A stretch of 64,000 nt of DNA from Solirubrobacter ginsenosidimutans (GTDB taxonomy: Bacteria; Actinomycetota; Thermoleophilia; Solirubrobacterales; Solirubrobacteraceae), in assembly GCF_027587205.1 (NCBI RefSeq), contig NZ_JAPDOD010000001.1, forward strand, positions 310,001 through 374,000, given 5' to 3'. The notes below the pieces were generated by a model. That model was given only the letters and a program-made list of their open reading frames with translations, was not told the origin of the DNA and did no database searches. This document shows positions 24,681 through 33,360 of the stretch, piece by piece; within the stretch, counting starts at the first letter, position 1; every line of letters starts with the position of its first letter. The position numbers and the translations under genes are program-made.

Positions 24681-25703
24681 TCAGAGGTGACCGAGCTTGT
24701 CCGGGTTGCGCACGACGCGGATGGCCTGGATCCGGCCGTCGACGACATCCACGGTGAGCACGCTCCAGACGCGGATCTCCGCCTCCTGTCCAGGCACCGG
24801 CCCGGCGTCGCGAGCGTCTTGCGTGAGGGCGGCGAACCGCTCGGCGCCGGCGTCGCCGGACTTCAGGAGCTCGAGCGCGGTCTGCGTCGCGAGCCGCCCC
24901 GCCTCGCCGAATTGCGGCTCGGCCGGGCCGCGCATCAGGCGGCCGGGCTGGCCGTTGACCCGCACCCGCCGGCGCTCGAACTCGCCGGAGGGCGGGCGCA
25001 GCCGCGCGACGGCGGCCATGAACCGGGCGATGATCGCGGCGCCGACGAGCGGCTCCTGCGGCGCCATCGCCTTGCCGCCGCCGTCGGCGTACAGGACGGC
25101 ATCGTTGGCGAGCATCTCCTCCAGGGCCTGCAGGTCACCTTCCTCGGCGGCCGCGAGGAACCGTTCGAGCAAGGCATCGCGGGCGGCCTCGTCGGGGTCG
25201 AAGCGCGGCCGGCTGGCCTCGAGACGCTTGCGCGCCCGCGTCACGAGCTGCCGCGAGTTCGCCTCGGTCCGCTCGATGATCCCGGCGATCTCGGCGTACT
25301 CGTAGCCGAACACCTCGCGCAGCAGGTATGCCGCCCGCTCGACGGGGGTCAGCTGCTCCAACAGCACCAACAGGGCCAGCGACAGCGAATCCGCGAGCTC
25401 GGCGCGAGTCTCCGGGCCGGGCGCCGGGTCCTCGAGCAGCGGCTCCGGAAGCCACGGCCCCACATAGGCCTCGCGGCGGATCCGCGCCGACCGCAGGACG
25501 TTGATCGAGAGCCGCGTGGCCACGGTCGTGATCCACGCGGCCGGCTCGTCGATCGGGCGTTCGTTGCTCGTCAAGCGCAGGAGTGCCTCCTGCGCGATGT
25601 CCTCGGCCTCGGACACGCTGCCCAGCATCCGGTACGCCACGCCGAACCCTTGCCGCCGCAGCGCCTCCAGCTCGGAATCGACCATCGGCACGCTCGCGCT
25701 CAT
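24681..25703 (-). CDS. ECF41-type RNA polymerase sigma factor (SigJ-like)
   Basis: A 340-residue sigma factor. Sigma2 covers about residues 8-75 (GFGVAYRMLGSVSEAEDIAQEALLR) and sigma4 about 120-175 (LTPVERAAYLLREVFGYEYAEIAGII). The C-terminal SnoaL-like extension carries the two ECF41 hallmarks, DGGGK (in YADGGGKAMA) and NPDKL (in RNPDKLGHL), which are known to tune activity in cis. There is no anti-sigma gene, as usual for this group. ATG 25703 has GGAGGT upstream. ECF41 factors normally control themselves and one adjacent oxidoreductase-type operon; here a perfect autopromoter and a near-perfect copy before the YceI operon are both visible. Confidence 0.93.
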   Translation of the reverse strand: MSASVPMVDSELEALRRQGFGVAYRMLGSVSEAEDIAQEALLRLTSNERPIDEPAAWITTVATRLSINVLRSARIRREAYVGPWLPEPLLEDPAPGPETRAELADSLSLALLVLLEQLTPVERAAYLLREVFGYEYAEIAGIIERTEANSRQLVTRARKRLEASRPRFDPDEAARDALLERFLAAAEEGDLQALEEMLANDAVLYADGGGKAMAPQEPLVGAAIIARFMAAVARLRPPSGEFERRRVRVNGQPGRLMRGPAEPQFGEAGRLATQTALELLKSGDAGAERFAALTQDARDAGPVPGQEAEIRVWSVLTVDVVDGRIQAIRVVRNPDKLGHL

Positions 25704-25972
25704 CGACCTACCTCCCGCCATGCAAACGTCTCATCACGACCCCTGACGTGATAGCGCGGCCTCCTGTGACAGGTTGCGGGTGATGGCGGCGAGCGTGACA
25801 TCGTGCGCGCGCACTGGCAGCGGTCGTCGGGCAGCCCGGCGAACGGGGACTGGTCGGGCGGGAAGTGCTCGGGCATCGACTCGAACACGAACCGCATCGA
25901 GTCCCAGTCGACGGAGCGGCCTTCGTAGTCGCCGAACACCGTGGCGGTCAGATCGGCCTTGGACGCGTGCAT
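25700..25972 (-). pseudogene. Truncated cupin-domain gene remnant
   Basis: From ATG 25972, with a good AAGGGAG ribosome site, the first 54 residues resemble the N-terminus of a small cupin protein: SVDWDSMRFVFESMPEHFPP, then FAGLPDDRCQC. In relatives the CQ-x-PHWGYV cupin core should follow immediately. Instead the frame turns into a low-complexity, basic tail that crosses the ECF41 promoter and stops inside the sigma factor start (ATGA). The cupin core is missing, so this appears to be a 5' remnant left by a deletion. A short expressed peptide cannot be excluded. Apart from it, 25973-26082 shows no gene. Confidence 0.5.
25745..25771 (-). promoter_or_regulatory. Autoregulatory ECF41 promoter
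   Basis: TGTCACA (25765-25771), exactly 16 bp, CGTC (25745-25748) on the minus strand, about 41 nt before the sigma factor ATG. It is an exact match to the published ECF41 consensus as I know it. Confidence 0.75.
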
Positions 25973-26082
25973 GGTGGTGCTCCCTTCGAGGGGATGGTCA
26001 GGGTGAGCTCGACCGCGATCCTCCGGGACGACCGTTCTCGCACCGCTCGGCTTGCGTGAAGCCCGCGCGATCAACGAGAGTG

Positions 26083-29000
26083 ATGTGCGTGTTGCGGGTC
26101 TGGTTGGGCGGCGGTCTACGGCTCGAGGCCGGTGGCGAGGAGCTGCCGCCGCCTCCGTCGCGCCGAGCGCGCGGCGTCCTCGCGTACCTGGCGCTCCACG
26201 AAGGCCCGCACCCCCGCGGGCAGCTCGCCGCTCGCTTCTGGCCCGACGTCCTGGACGACTCGGCCCGGACGAGCCTGCGGGCGGCGTTGAGCGAGCTGCG
26301 GCGTGCGCTCGGCCCGGCGGCCGCGCAGATCGTCGCCACCCGCGACGCCGTCGCGCTCGCCGCGGACGTGGACGCGCGCCGGTTCGACCGGGCACTGCGC
26401 GCGGGCGACCCCGGAGCCGCCGTGCGGGCGTGCCCGGCCCAGATCCTCGAAGGCTTCGACGACGACTGGGCGTATGAGGCGCGCCGGACCCACGGCGAGC
26501 GGCTCACCGAGGCGCTCGAGCAACTCGCCGCGGCGACGGACGATCCCGCCGAGGCGGTGCGGCTCACGCGTGAGCAGGTGGCGCTCGACCCGCTCGCCGA
26601 AGAGCCCAACCGGCGGCTGATCGAGCGCCTCGCGAACGCCGGCGACCGTGCCGCGGCGCTCGTCGCGGGCGAACGCTATGCCGAGCGGCTGCGCACGACG
26701 CTGGCCATCGCGCCGTCGCGCGAGACCCGCGCCGCGCTCGACGCGCTGCGACGCACCCCCGCGGCCGATCCGCCCGCGGTTCCAGCGGTGCTCACCCGCG
26801 AGCATGAGACCGCATTCGTCGGGCGCGCAAGCGAGCTCGAACGCCTCCGCGCCGCCTGGGCGGACGTTTCGTTGCAGCGCAGCCGCCGCGTCGTGCTGAT
26901 CGCGGGTGAGCCCGGTGTCGGCAAGACGCGCCTGGCCCACCGCTTCGCCCGCGAGGTCCTCGACGGCGGCACCCGCGTGCTGCTCGGCCGCTGCTGGGAG
27001 GAGCCGCTGGCGGCCTTCGAGCCCTTCGCCCAAGCGTTGCGCGCCCTCGGCGCGGCGGATGTCCTACACCCCGGCGCGGACGTCGGCGCCGGCGCCCGCC
27101 ATCGCCTCTTCGACGCCGTGGACGCCGCCCTCACGAGCGAACGCGGCCTGCTGCTGATCATCGACGACCTGCACTGGGCCGACCAGGGCACGCTCCTGCT
27201 CACGAGCTTCCTGCTGCGCTCCGATCGTCCCGGCCCGTTGCTCGTCCTGGGCACGTATCGCGACACGGAGCTCGGCCGGCGCAGCCCGCTGACCGGGGCG
27301 CTCGCGGAGCTCCAGCGCGACGCCGGGCTGCTGCGCGTCGGGCTTCGCGGGCTCGCCGAGGGCGACGTCTCCGCGCTCGCGCGCTCGCTGCTCGGAGATG
27401 ACGCGGTCGCGGCGCGGGTCCACGCCCGCACCGACGGCAACGCGTTCTTCGTCGAGCAGGTCCTGCGCGGGCTCGCCGAGAGCCCGGAGCTCCCGGAGAG
27501 CGTGCGCCAGGCGGTCGGGATCCGGCTGAGCAGGCTCGGCGAGGACGCGAGCGACCTGCTCGCCGCCGCGGCGGTGCTCGGGGCCGAGTTCGACCCGCGC
27601 GCGCTCGTGGGCATGACCGCGCTGGAGCCCGCCGCGGCCGAGCTCGCGCTGGACGAGGCCCTGCGCGCGCGCCTGCTGCGCCCGGTACCGTCGGGAGGGC
27701 GCGTCGAGTTCGCGCATGCGCTCGTGCGCGAAGTGGTCTACGCCGAGCTCAATGTCCTGCGCCGCGCCCGTCTGCATCGACGCGCCGCTGAAGTGCTCCG
27801 CGAGCTGGGGGAGAGCCGCCGGCTCGAGGAGATCGCCTTCCACCTCTTCGAGGCGGCATCCACCGGCGACGCGCGTGAGGCCGCCGAGCTGCTGGTGCGC
27901 GCCGGTCGGCGAGCGGTCGACGGGCTCGCGTACGAGGACGCGGCCGAGCACTTCCAGCGGGCACTCGACGCGCTCGAGCTCGCCGGTGCGGAGCCGGAGG
28001 CCGGACCGGTGCTGCTGGCACGTGGGGACGCGCTGTTGCGGGCGGGCGAGCCCACCACGGCACGCGCGCAGTTCACGGCCGCCGCGCGGATCGCGCGAGC
28101 GACCGGCGACACTGCGCTGCAGGCCGAGGCGGCGCTCGGCTACGCCGGGCTCGGGATCGCGATCGTCGGGCTCGACGCGGAGACGATCGCCCGGCTCGAG
28201 GAGGCGCTCGCTGCGCTCGGCTCCGGCTCGCCGGTCCTGCGCTCACGGGTGCTGGCACGCCTGGCGGTCGAGCTCTACTACGCGCCCGACCGGCGCCGTT
28301 CAGAAACGCTGAGCGCCGACGCCGTCGCCGCGGCGGCCGCCGATCCAGGCGCGCTGGCCGCGGCGCTCAACGCCCGGCACGTGGCGCTGTGGCGCCCCGA
28401 TCGCGTCGCGGAGCGCCTGAGCACCGCGACCGCGATGATCGCCGCGGCCCGGTCGGCCCGCGCACCGCAGCTGGAGCTGCAAGCCCGCAACTGGCGCGTC
28501 CTGGACCTCTTCGAGCTCGGCGACATGCCCGCCTGCCGGGAGCAGATCGCCCGTCACAACCGCCTGGCGGACGAGCTGCGCCTCCCGTCCTTTCAGTGGT
28601 ATGCGCCCCTGTGGGCCGCGACCGAGGCGGCGCTCGCGGGCCATTTCGCGGACGCCGCTCGCCTGGCCGCCGAGGCGCGCGCCGCGGGCGAGCGGGCGGG
28701 CGACGGCAACGCCGATCTCTTCGCGGGGATGGTGGAGGAGCTGATCAACTGCCAGCGCCGGGACTATGACCGCACCGACACCGCCTTCCTGCTGGACAAG
28801 GTCGCGAACTCGCCGGCCGGGCCCGCGTATCAGTCCTATCTCGTCTGGCACCTCGCGGGCACGGGGCGCGACACAGAGGCCAGGGAGCACCTGCGCGAGT
28901 GGGTCGGTCGCGAGCTGGCCTTCGACGCGAACTGGCTCTCCGCTCAGGCCGAGGCGGCCGAAGCGATCGTCCTGCTCGACGACCCGACGCACGCGCAGGT

Positions 29001-29250
29001 CGTCTACGACCGGCTCGCCCCGTACGCGGGGCGGCCCGCGACGTCGGGCCGGGCGGTGATGAGCTACGGCGCGATCGATCGCCACCTCGGCGGGCTCGCC
29101 GCGGTGCTCGGCCGGCGCGACGCCGCGATCGCCCACCTGCGCGCCGCGATCGAGCGCAACGCCGAGCTCGGCTGCACCGTCTGGCGCGAGCACAGCCAGA
29201 CCCTGTTCGAGCGCGTCGCGAGTGCTCAGCGGTATTCCGGATTGGGGTGA
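26083..29250 (+). CDS. BTAD/SARP-like transcriptional activator with AAA/NACHT-type ATPase and TPR region
   Basis: A 1055-residue regulator. Residues 1-90 are a winged helix of the OmpR/SARP kind (MCVLRVWLGGGLRLEAGGEE to SARTSLRAALSELRRAL), followed by the BTAD all-helical domain to about 230. An ATPase domain follows with Walker A LIAGEPGVGKTRLA and Walker B LLLIIDDLHWADQG, and a long alpha-helical TPR-like region to the end. Proteins of this layout are cytosolic, ATP-dependent activators of nearby or secondary-metabolism genes. ATG 26083 begins the SARP domain; the frame is open further upstream. Target genes are not evident. Its last 25 bp overlap the end of the convergent flavodoxin-like gene. 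Confidence 0.85.
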   Translation: MCVLRVWLGGGLRLEAGGEELPPPPSRRARGVLAYLALHEGPHPRGQLAARFWPDVLDDSARTSLRAALSELRRALGPAAAQIVATRDAVALAADVDARRFDRALRAGDPGAAVRACPAQILEGFDDDWAYEARRTHGERLTEALEQLAAATDDPAEAVRLTREQVALDPLAEEPNRRLIERLANAGDRAAALVAGERYAERLRTTLAIAPSRETRAALDALRRTPAADPPAVPAVLTREHETAFVGRASELERLRAAWADVSLQRSRRVVLIAGEPGVGKTRLAHRFAREVLDGGTRVLLGRCWEEPLAAFEPFAQALRALGAADVLHPGADVGAGARHRLFDAVDAALTSERGLLLIIDDLHWADQGTLLLTSFLLRSDRPGPLLVLGTYRDTELGRRSPLTGALAELQRDAGLLRVGLRGLAEGDVSALARSLLGDDAVAARVHARTDGNAFFVEQVLRGLAESPELPESVRQAVGIRLSRLGEDASDLLAAAAVLGAEFDPRALVGMTALEPAAAELALDEALRARLLRPVPSGGRVEFAHALVREVVYAELNVLRRARLHRRAAEVLRELGESRRLEEIAFHLFEAASTGDAREAAELLVRAGRRAVDGLAYEDAAEHFQRALDALELAGAEPEAGPVLLARGDALLRAGEPTTARAQFTAAARIARATGDTALQAEAALGYAGLGIAIVGLDAETIARLEEALAALGSGSPVLRSRVLARLAVELYYAPDRRRSETLSADAVAAAAADPGALAAALNARHVALWRPDRVAERLSTATAMIAAARSARAPQLELQARNWRVLDLFELGDMPACREQIARHNRLADELRLPSFQWYAPLWAATEAALAGHFADAARLAAEARAAGERAGDGNADLFAGMVEELINCQRRDYDRTDTAFLLDKVANSPAGPAYQSYLVWHLAGTGRDTEAREHLREWVGRELAFDANWLSAQAEAAEAIVLLDDPTHAQVVYDRLAPYAGRPATSGRAVMSYGAIDRHLGGLAAVLGRRDAAIAHLRAAIERNAELGCTVWREHSQTLFERVASAQRYSGLG

Positions 29251-29984
29251 TCCGGGTGTGACAGGTCCCAGTCGTGCGTGGAGTTCCCGTAGGTGGGGAC
29301 GCCGCCGGCATCCTTGAGCATGCGGGCGTAGTGGAGGATGTTCCAGGTCATGAAGACGGTGTTGCGGGTGGTCCAGGCGTTCTCGGGGCCGCCGCTGCCG
29401 GGGTCGGAGTAGGAGTCGCCCGGGCCGGCCTCGCCGTTCCAATAGGCGTCGGACTGCGGCGGGATCGTGAGGCCGATGTGCTGGAGGGCGTAGAGGACCT
29501 GGGCGCTGACGTGCTTGCCGCCGTCCTCGTTGCCGGTCGTCACCACGCCGCCGACCTTGCCGTAGTAGGACCACTGGCCGGCGGCGTTGACCTCGCCGGA
29601 GTACGCGTAGAGGCGCTCGATGACGGTGCGTGTCTGCGAGCTCTGGTCACCGAGCCAGATCGGTCCGGCGATCAGGATGATGTCGGCCGGCTCGACGAGC
29701 TCGCGGTAGATGCGCGGGAAGTCGTCGCGGTCATAGCCCTGGGTGGTCATGTCGGGCCAGACGCCGGGCGGGATCACGTGGTCGACGATCCGGACGACGT
29801 CGACCTGCACGCCGAGGCGCTCGAGGAGCCCGCGTGAGATCGCCAAGAGCCCGTCGGTCTGGCTCGGCTCGGGTGAACGCTTGAGCGTGCCGTTGAACAC
29901 CACGGCTCGCAGGTCGCCGTAGCTCGTGGGAGCGGCATCGGCCTGGCGGTCGATGAACTGCTGGATGCTGGCGGGGATCGGCAT
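29226..29984 (-). CDS. Flavodoxin/NADPH-dependent FMN reductase family protein
   Basis: A 252-residue flavodoxin-fold protein. AVVFNGTLKRSPEPSQTDGLLA is the FMN phosphate loop and IILIAGPIWLGDQSSQTRTVIERLYAYSGEVN is the flavin-ring loop; the C-terminal part continues in GKVGGVVTTGNEDGGKHVSAQVLYALQHIG. It probably catalyses NAD(P)H-dependent reduction of quinones or FMN. It stands alone, divergent from the island beginning at 30133. Confidence 0.88.
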   Translation of the reverse strand: MPIPASIQQFIDRQADAAPTSYGDLRAVVFNGTLKRSPEPSQTDGLLAISRGLLERLGVQVDVVRIVDHVIPPGVWPDMTTQGYDRDDFPRIYRELVEPADIILIAGPIWLGDQSSQTRTVIERLYAYSGEVNAAGQWSYYGKVGGVVTTGNEDGGKHVSAQVLYALQHIGLTIPPQSDAYWNGEAGPGDSYSDPGSGGPENAWTTRNTVFMTWNILHYARMLKDAGGVPTYGNSTHDWDLSHPDHPNPEYR

Positions 29985-30055
29985 GACCCGGAGTCCCTGG
30001 GACGCGCCGGCCGTTACAGGCTATTCCCGGCAATGGCGCACGCACGCCCGAGGAG

Positions 30056-30063
30056 GTGGTGTG
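30056..30063 (+). promoter_or_regulatory. GTGGTGTG element, copy 1
   Basis: GTGGTGTGCACGTCCTT begins here, 69 nt before the start of the PLDc_N gene. The same element occurs on the minus strand at 39762-39769 and 45986-45993 with nearly the same spacing, and at 49725-49732. Confidence 0.5.
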
Positions 30064-30132
30064 CACGTCCTTGTGGACGGGACCGATCCAGATGAGGATC
30101 GTGTTCACTGCGCCGAAGGAAAGGACTTCGCC

Positions 30133-30393
30133 GTGACGCTCTTCTGGCTCGTCGTCATCCCGATCGTGTGCGTGGTCGTCGCGCTCACGCTCTATGACAT
30201 CTTTCGTCACCACCTCGGCGGCTGGGGGACGGCAGGCTGGTGCCTGCTGGTCGTGATCCTGCCGATGATCGGCTCGATCATCTGGTGGGCCGCTCGCAAG
30301 CCGATGCCGGGCGACGTCGACGCCGCGTACGTGGCCGAGGCCGAGATCCGAGCCCAGAACCAGCGGTCGCCGGTCGATCGAACCGGCCTCTGA
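30133..30393 (+). CDS. Small PLDc_N-domain membrane protein
   Basis: An 86-residue protein with two transmembrane helices (about 3-22 and 33-52). The pattern LFWLVVIPIVCVVVALTLYDIFRHH, then GWGTAGWCLLVVILPMIGSIIWWAARKP, matches the phospholipase D N-terminal (PLDc_N) membrane domain found in many small actinobacterial proteins. It starts at GTG 30133 with AAGGA upstream. It is the first gene of a + strand unit that continues with the two membrane genes at 30412 and 31832. Confidence 0.72.
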   Translation: MTLFWLVVIPIVCVVVALTLYDIFRHHLGGWGTAGWCLLVVILPMIGSIIWWAARKPMPGDVDAAYVAEAEIRAQNQRSPVDRTGL

Positions 30394-30411
30394 GCGGACG
30401 GTCCGATCGCC

Positions 30412-31821
30412 GTGGAGGCCAAGGTGGGAAGCTGGCGGCGACCGCTCGCGATGGCGCTGATCGTCGCCGCGACGGTGGTCGCCTTCCTCGCCATCCTGGC
30501 GATCTGGCTCAACCGCCAGGCGCTCAACACCGACAACTGGTCGCGGACGAGCAGTGAGCTGCTCCAGCAGCCCGTCGTGCGCGACCAGCTGGCCGCGCGG
30601 TTGACGGAGGAGCTGTACAGCAGCGTCGACATCGAGGGCGAACTGCGCGACGCGCTCCCCGACCGGGCGAAGGTCCTCGCGGCGCCCGCCGCCAACGCGC
30701 TGCGCAACCAGGTCGAGAAGACCGCCCGCAAGGCGCTCGCCCGGCCGGACGTCCAGGCCCTCTGGGTCGATGCCAACCGCAACGCGCACGAGCAGTTGCT
30801 GCTCGTGCTCGATGGCGGAGGCAAGACCGTCTCGACGCGCAACGGCGTGGTCGTGCTCGACGTCAAGCAACTGCTGGCCCGTCTGCAGCAGGAGGTCGGC
30901 GTCGGCGGACGGCTGAGCAGGGTGCTCCCCGCGAGCGCGTCGCAGGTCACGCTGATGCGCTCCAACCAGCTCGAGACGGCCCAGACGGTGCTCCGCGTGC
31001 TCAAGCCGCTGCCGGTCTTCCTCGTCGTGCTCTCGCTCGTCCTCTTCGGCGCCGCGGTCGCCGTGGCTCCGGGCTGGCGGCGGCGCGCGCTGCGCACCTA
31101 TGGCATCGGCTTCGTCGTCGCGGGCGCCGGCGCGCTGCTCGCCCGCTCGGTCGCCGGCGACCAGTTCGTCTCCTCCCTGGCACGCACGGCGGCCGCCGAG
31201 CCGTCGATCGCCACGGTCTACTCGATCGCCACCGCGCTGCTGGTGAACGTCGCGGTCGCGACGATCGCCTACGGCGTCGTGATGATCGCGGGCGCGTGGC
31301 TGGCCGGGCCGACCGGCATCGCGACCACGGTGCGCCGCGTCGCGGCGCCCTACTGGCGCGTGCCGTGGATCGCGTACAGCGCACTGGCCGTGGTCGTGGC
31401 GATCCTCGTCGCCTGGGCGCCGACGCCCGCCTGGCGCAACGGCCCGATGCTCGTGATCCTGATCGTGCTGCTGGCCGCCGGCGTGGAGGCGCTGCGGCGC
31501 CAGATGATCCGGGAGTTCCCCGCGGCTTCGCGCGCGGACGCCGCGCGCCGGCGGCGGGAGCGCTGGGCTCGCATGACCGCCGCCGGGCGGCGCCAGAGCG
31601 CGTCGCTGCGGCAGACGGCCGTGCGCACGGCGGGGACGGCGACGACCGCGCTCGCTTCGTCGCGCGACGCCGTCACCGGCCGCGCCACGAGCACCGACGA
31701 GGAGCGGATCGAGCAGCTCGAGCGCCTTGGCAGGCTGCGGGCCGCCGGCGTCCTCGACGACGAGGAGCTGCGGACCGAGAAGGCCCGGATCCTGCACGAC
31801 GACCTTGTCGGCAAACCGTAG
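30412..31821 (+). CDS. Membrane protein with C-terminal SHOCT domain, unknown function
   Basis: A 469-residue protein. One N-terminal membrane helix (about 11-32) precedes an extracytoplasmic helical region of about 170 residues (NTDNWSRTSSELLQQPVVRDQLAARLTEELY...). Five or so helices follow between about 200 and 365, then a basic cytoplasmic part, and the last 30 residues form a SHOCT motif (IEQLERLGRLRAAGVLDDEELRTEKARIL). SHOCT tails are thought to mediate oligomerisation. Integral-membrane SHOCT proteins of this kind are common in actinobacteria but uncharacterised. GTG 30412 is used; GTG 30424 is an alternative with GGAGG closer to it. Confidence 0.7.
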   Translation: MEAKVGSWRRPLAMALIVAATVVAFLAILAIWLNRQALNTDNWSRTSSELLQQPVVRDQLAARLTEELYSSVDIEGELRDALPDRAKVLAAPAANALRNQVEKTARKALARPDVQALWVDANRNAHEQLLLVLDGGGKTVSTRNGVVVLDVKQLLARLQQEVGVGGRLSRVLPASASQVTLMRSNQLETAQTVLRVLKPLPVFLVVLSLVLFGAAVAVAPGWRRRALRTYGIGFVVAGAGALLARSVAGDQFVSSLARTAAAEPSIATVYSIATALLVNVAVATIAYGVVMIAGAWLAGPTGIATTVRRVAAPYWRVPWIAYSALAVVVAILVAWAPTPAWRNGPMLVILIVLLAAGVEALRRQMIREFPAASRADAARRRRERWARMTAAGRRQSASLRQTAVRTAGTATTALASSRDAVTGRATSTDEERIEQLERLGRLRAAGVLDDEELRTEKARILHDDLVGKP

Positions 31822-31831
31822 AGGAGCTCCC

Positions 31832-32230
31832 ATGGCCGTTCAGCCCACGACGCCCCAGGCCCATTCGACGCGCAGCGGGTGGGTGACCTTCGCCGGGGTC
31901 ATGTTCCTCCTGGTCGGCGCGTTCAACCTCATCGACGGCATCGTCGCGCTCGTCAACGACGACTACTACGTCGCCGACGAGCTGCTGTTCGGCGACCTCA
32001 CGGCATGGGGCATCTGGTGGCTGGTCGTCGGCACCGCGCAGGCGGTCACCGGCATCGCCATCCTGCGCCGCGGCACGATCAGCTGGATCTTCGGCCTCGC
32101 GATCGCCAGCGTCAACGCGCTGACGCAGCTGCTGTGGCTCGGCGCGTACCCGGCCTGGGCGATCGCCGCGATCATCGTCGACGGACTGATCATCTGGGCG
32201 CTGACGACCCACGTCGACGAGTTCGTCTGA
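31832..32230 (+). CDS. DUF7144-like four-helix membrane protein, paralogue 1
   Basis: A 132-residue protein with four transmembrane helices and conserved features GWVTFAGVMFLLVGAFNLIDGIVAL, LTAWGIWWLVVGTAQAVTGIAI and LGAYPAWAIAAIIVDGLIIWAL. Two close relatives lie at 32915-33349 and 40988-41386. GAGGAG stands before the ATG, 10 bp after the SHOCT gene. Function unknown; family naming is from memory of the pattern. Confidence 0.72.
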   Translation: MAVQPTTPQAHSTRSGWVTFAGVMFLLVGAFNLIDGIVALVNDDYYVADELLFGDLTAWGIWWLVVGTAQAVTGIAILRRGTISWIFGLAIASVNALTQLLWLGAYPAWAIAAIIVDGLIIWALTTHVDEFV

Positions 32231-32244
32231 CGCGGCGCGCTCCG

Positions 32245-32910
32245 TCAGGACCGGTTCGGGCGCGCCCGCCCGAGGTTGCTGACGATCAGTGACACCACGG
32301 TCACGAGGTAGATCTGACCGATCAGCGCCTCGAAGACCGCGAGCGTGTGCCCGAGGTCGGTGCGGGCGGTCAGGTCCCCGTAGCCGACCGTGGTCAGCGT
32401 CGTGAAGCTGAAGTACGTGCAGTTCGAGACCGTCGCCGGCGTGCCGTTGGTGAAGAACGGCGCGCCGCCGAGGTTGTCGAGCGCGCCGTAGAGGAACGCG
32501 AACAGCATCCCGAGCAGCATGTACAGGGCGAGCACGCCCGTGACCGCCTCGATGCCGATCCGCCCACTGGCACGCAGGCTGCGCAGCAGGCCGACGACGA
32601 GCGCCGGCGGCCCCAGCGCGACGAGCGTCAAGCTCATCAGGCGGGACTCGCCGTCGCCCAGCATGTCTCCGGTCGCGCTCAGGAGGGCGACCACGGCCCC
32701 CGCAGCCGCCCAGACGTAGGCGAACGTGACGACGAACGGCCTAGCCCGGGCGATCTGGAACGCGAGGATGAGCGCGGCGCCGAGCAGCAGGTTCACCACC
32801 ACTTGTTGCGCCGCGCCCGGGGGGACTGCGCCTTGGACGGCGACGGACGCGGTCGTGCACGTCAGCAGGAGCCCGTAACGCGGCCACGGCTTGTCGCCGC
32901 CGATGAGCAA
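32245..32910 (-). CDS. Two-pore-helix-type potassium channel family protein
   Basis: A 221-residue membrane protein. The selectivity filter TTVGYGDL sits between the last two helices (the SNCTYFSFTTLTTVGYGDLTART pore region), preceded by about four N-terminal hydrophobic helices. This is the ion_trans_2 fold of small bacterial K+ channels without a regulatory RCK domain. The start is TTG 32910, 4 nt after the stop of the DUF7144 gene, so it is the last gene of the minus-strand unit beginning at 34112. Confidence 0.85.
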   Translation of the reverse strand: MLIGGDKPWPRYGLLLTCTTASVAVQGAVPPGAAQQVVVNLLLGAALILAFQIARARPFVVTFAYVWAAAGAVVALLSATGDMLGDGESRLMSLTLVALGPPALVVGLLRSLRASGRIGIEAVTGVLALYMLLGMLFAFLYGALDNLGGAPFFTNGTPATVSNCTYFSFTTLTTVGYGDLTARTDLGHTLAVFEALIGQIYLVTVVSLIVSNLGRARPNRS

Positions 32911-32914
32911 TCGA

Positions 32915-33349
32915 TCAGAGGCCGCCGCGGGCCTCCGCCCAGCGCGCCGTGAGCGCGTAGATGACGATGACGTCGAGCGCGATGATCATCACCGACCAGA
33001 TCGGATAGGCGGCGAGGAAGAGCGTCTGGATGATCATGCTCACGGCCGCCACGATGATCGCGAGCACGCGTGCCCAGCCGTGACCGCTGTTGAGCCCGAG
33101 GCCGGCACCGGCCTGCACGGCGCCCCACACCACGAGGATGACGCCCCACGTGTCGAAGTTGGCGATCAGCAGATCGTTACCGCTGCGCACGACGAAGTAG
33201 CTGTCGTTCAGGAGCGCGGCGAGCCCTTGGATGATGTTGATGCCACCGACGACGACGAGCATGATCGAGGCGAAGACCACCCACCCGGTCCACCGCCCCG
33301 AGCCCTCGGTCATCTCTGCGAGTGGCACGGGGACCTGCGTCTTGGTCAT
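32915..33349 (-). CDS. DUF7144-like four-helix membrane protein, paralogue 2
   Basis: A 144-residue paralogue of the proteins at 31832 and 40988, with GWVVFASIMLVVVGGINIIQGLAAL, FDTWGVILVVWGAVQAGAGLGL and LAAYPIWSVMIIALDVIVIYALTA. The ribosome site AAGGGAG precedes the ATG. It lies 11 bp after the SHOCT gene and 4 bp before the channel gene, in one operon. Confidence 0.75.
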   Translation of the reverse strand: MTKTQVPVPLAEMTEGSGRWTGWVVFASIMLVVVGGINIIQGLAALLNDSYFVVRSGNDLLIANFDTWGVILVVWGAVQAGAGLGLNSGHGWARVLAIIVAAVSMIIQTLFLAAYPIWSVMIIALDVIVIYALTARWAEARGGL

Positions 33350-33360
33350 GGCCGGCTCCC

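Noticed and set aside
24687..25751. 354-codon plus-strand frame opposite the ECF41 factor
   Set aside because: Antisense shadow; the sigma factor motifs lie on the other strand.
29731..31833. 700-codon minus-strand frame over the SHOCT membrane protein
   Set aside because: Shadow of 30412-31821; no recognisable domain and it runs into the flavodoxin-like gene out of frame.
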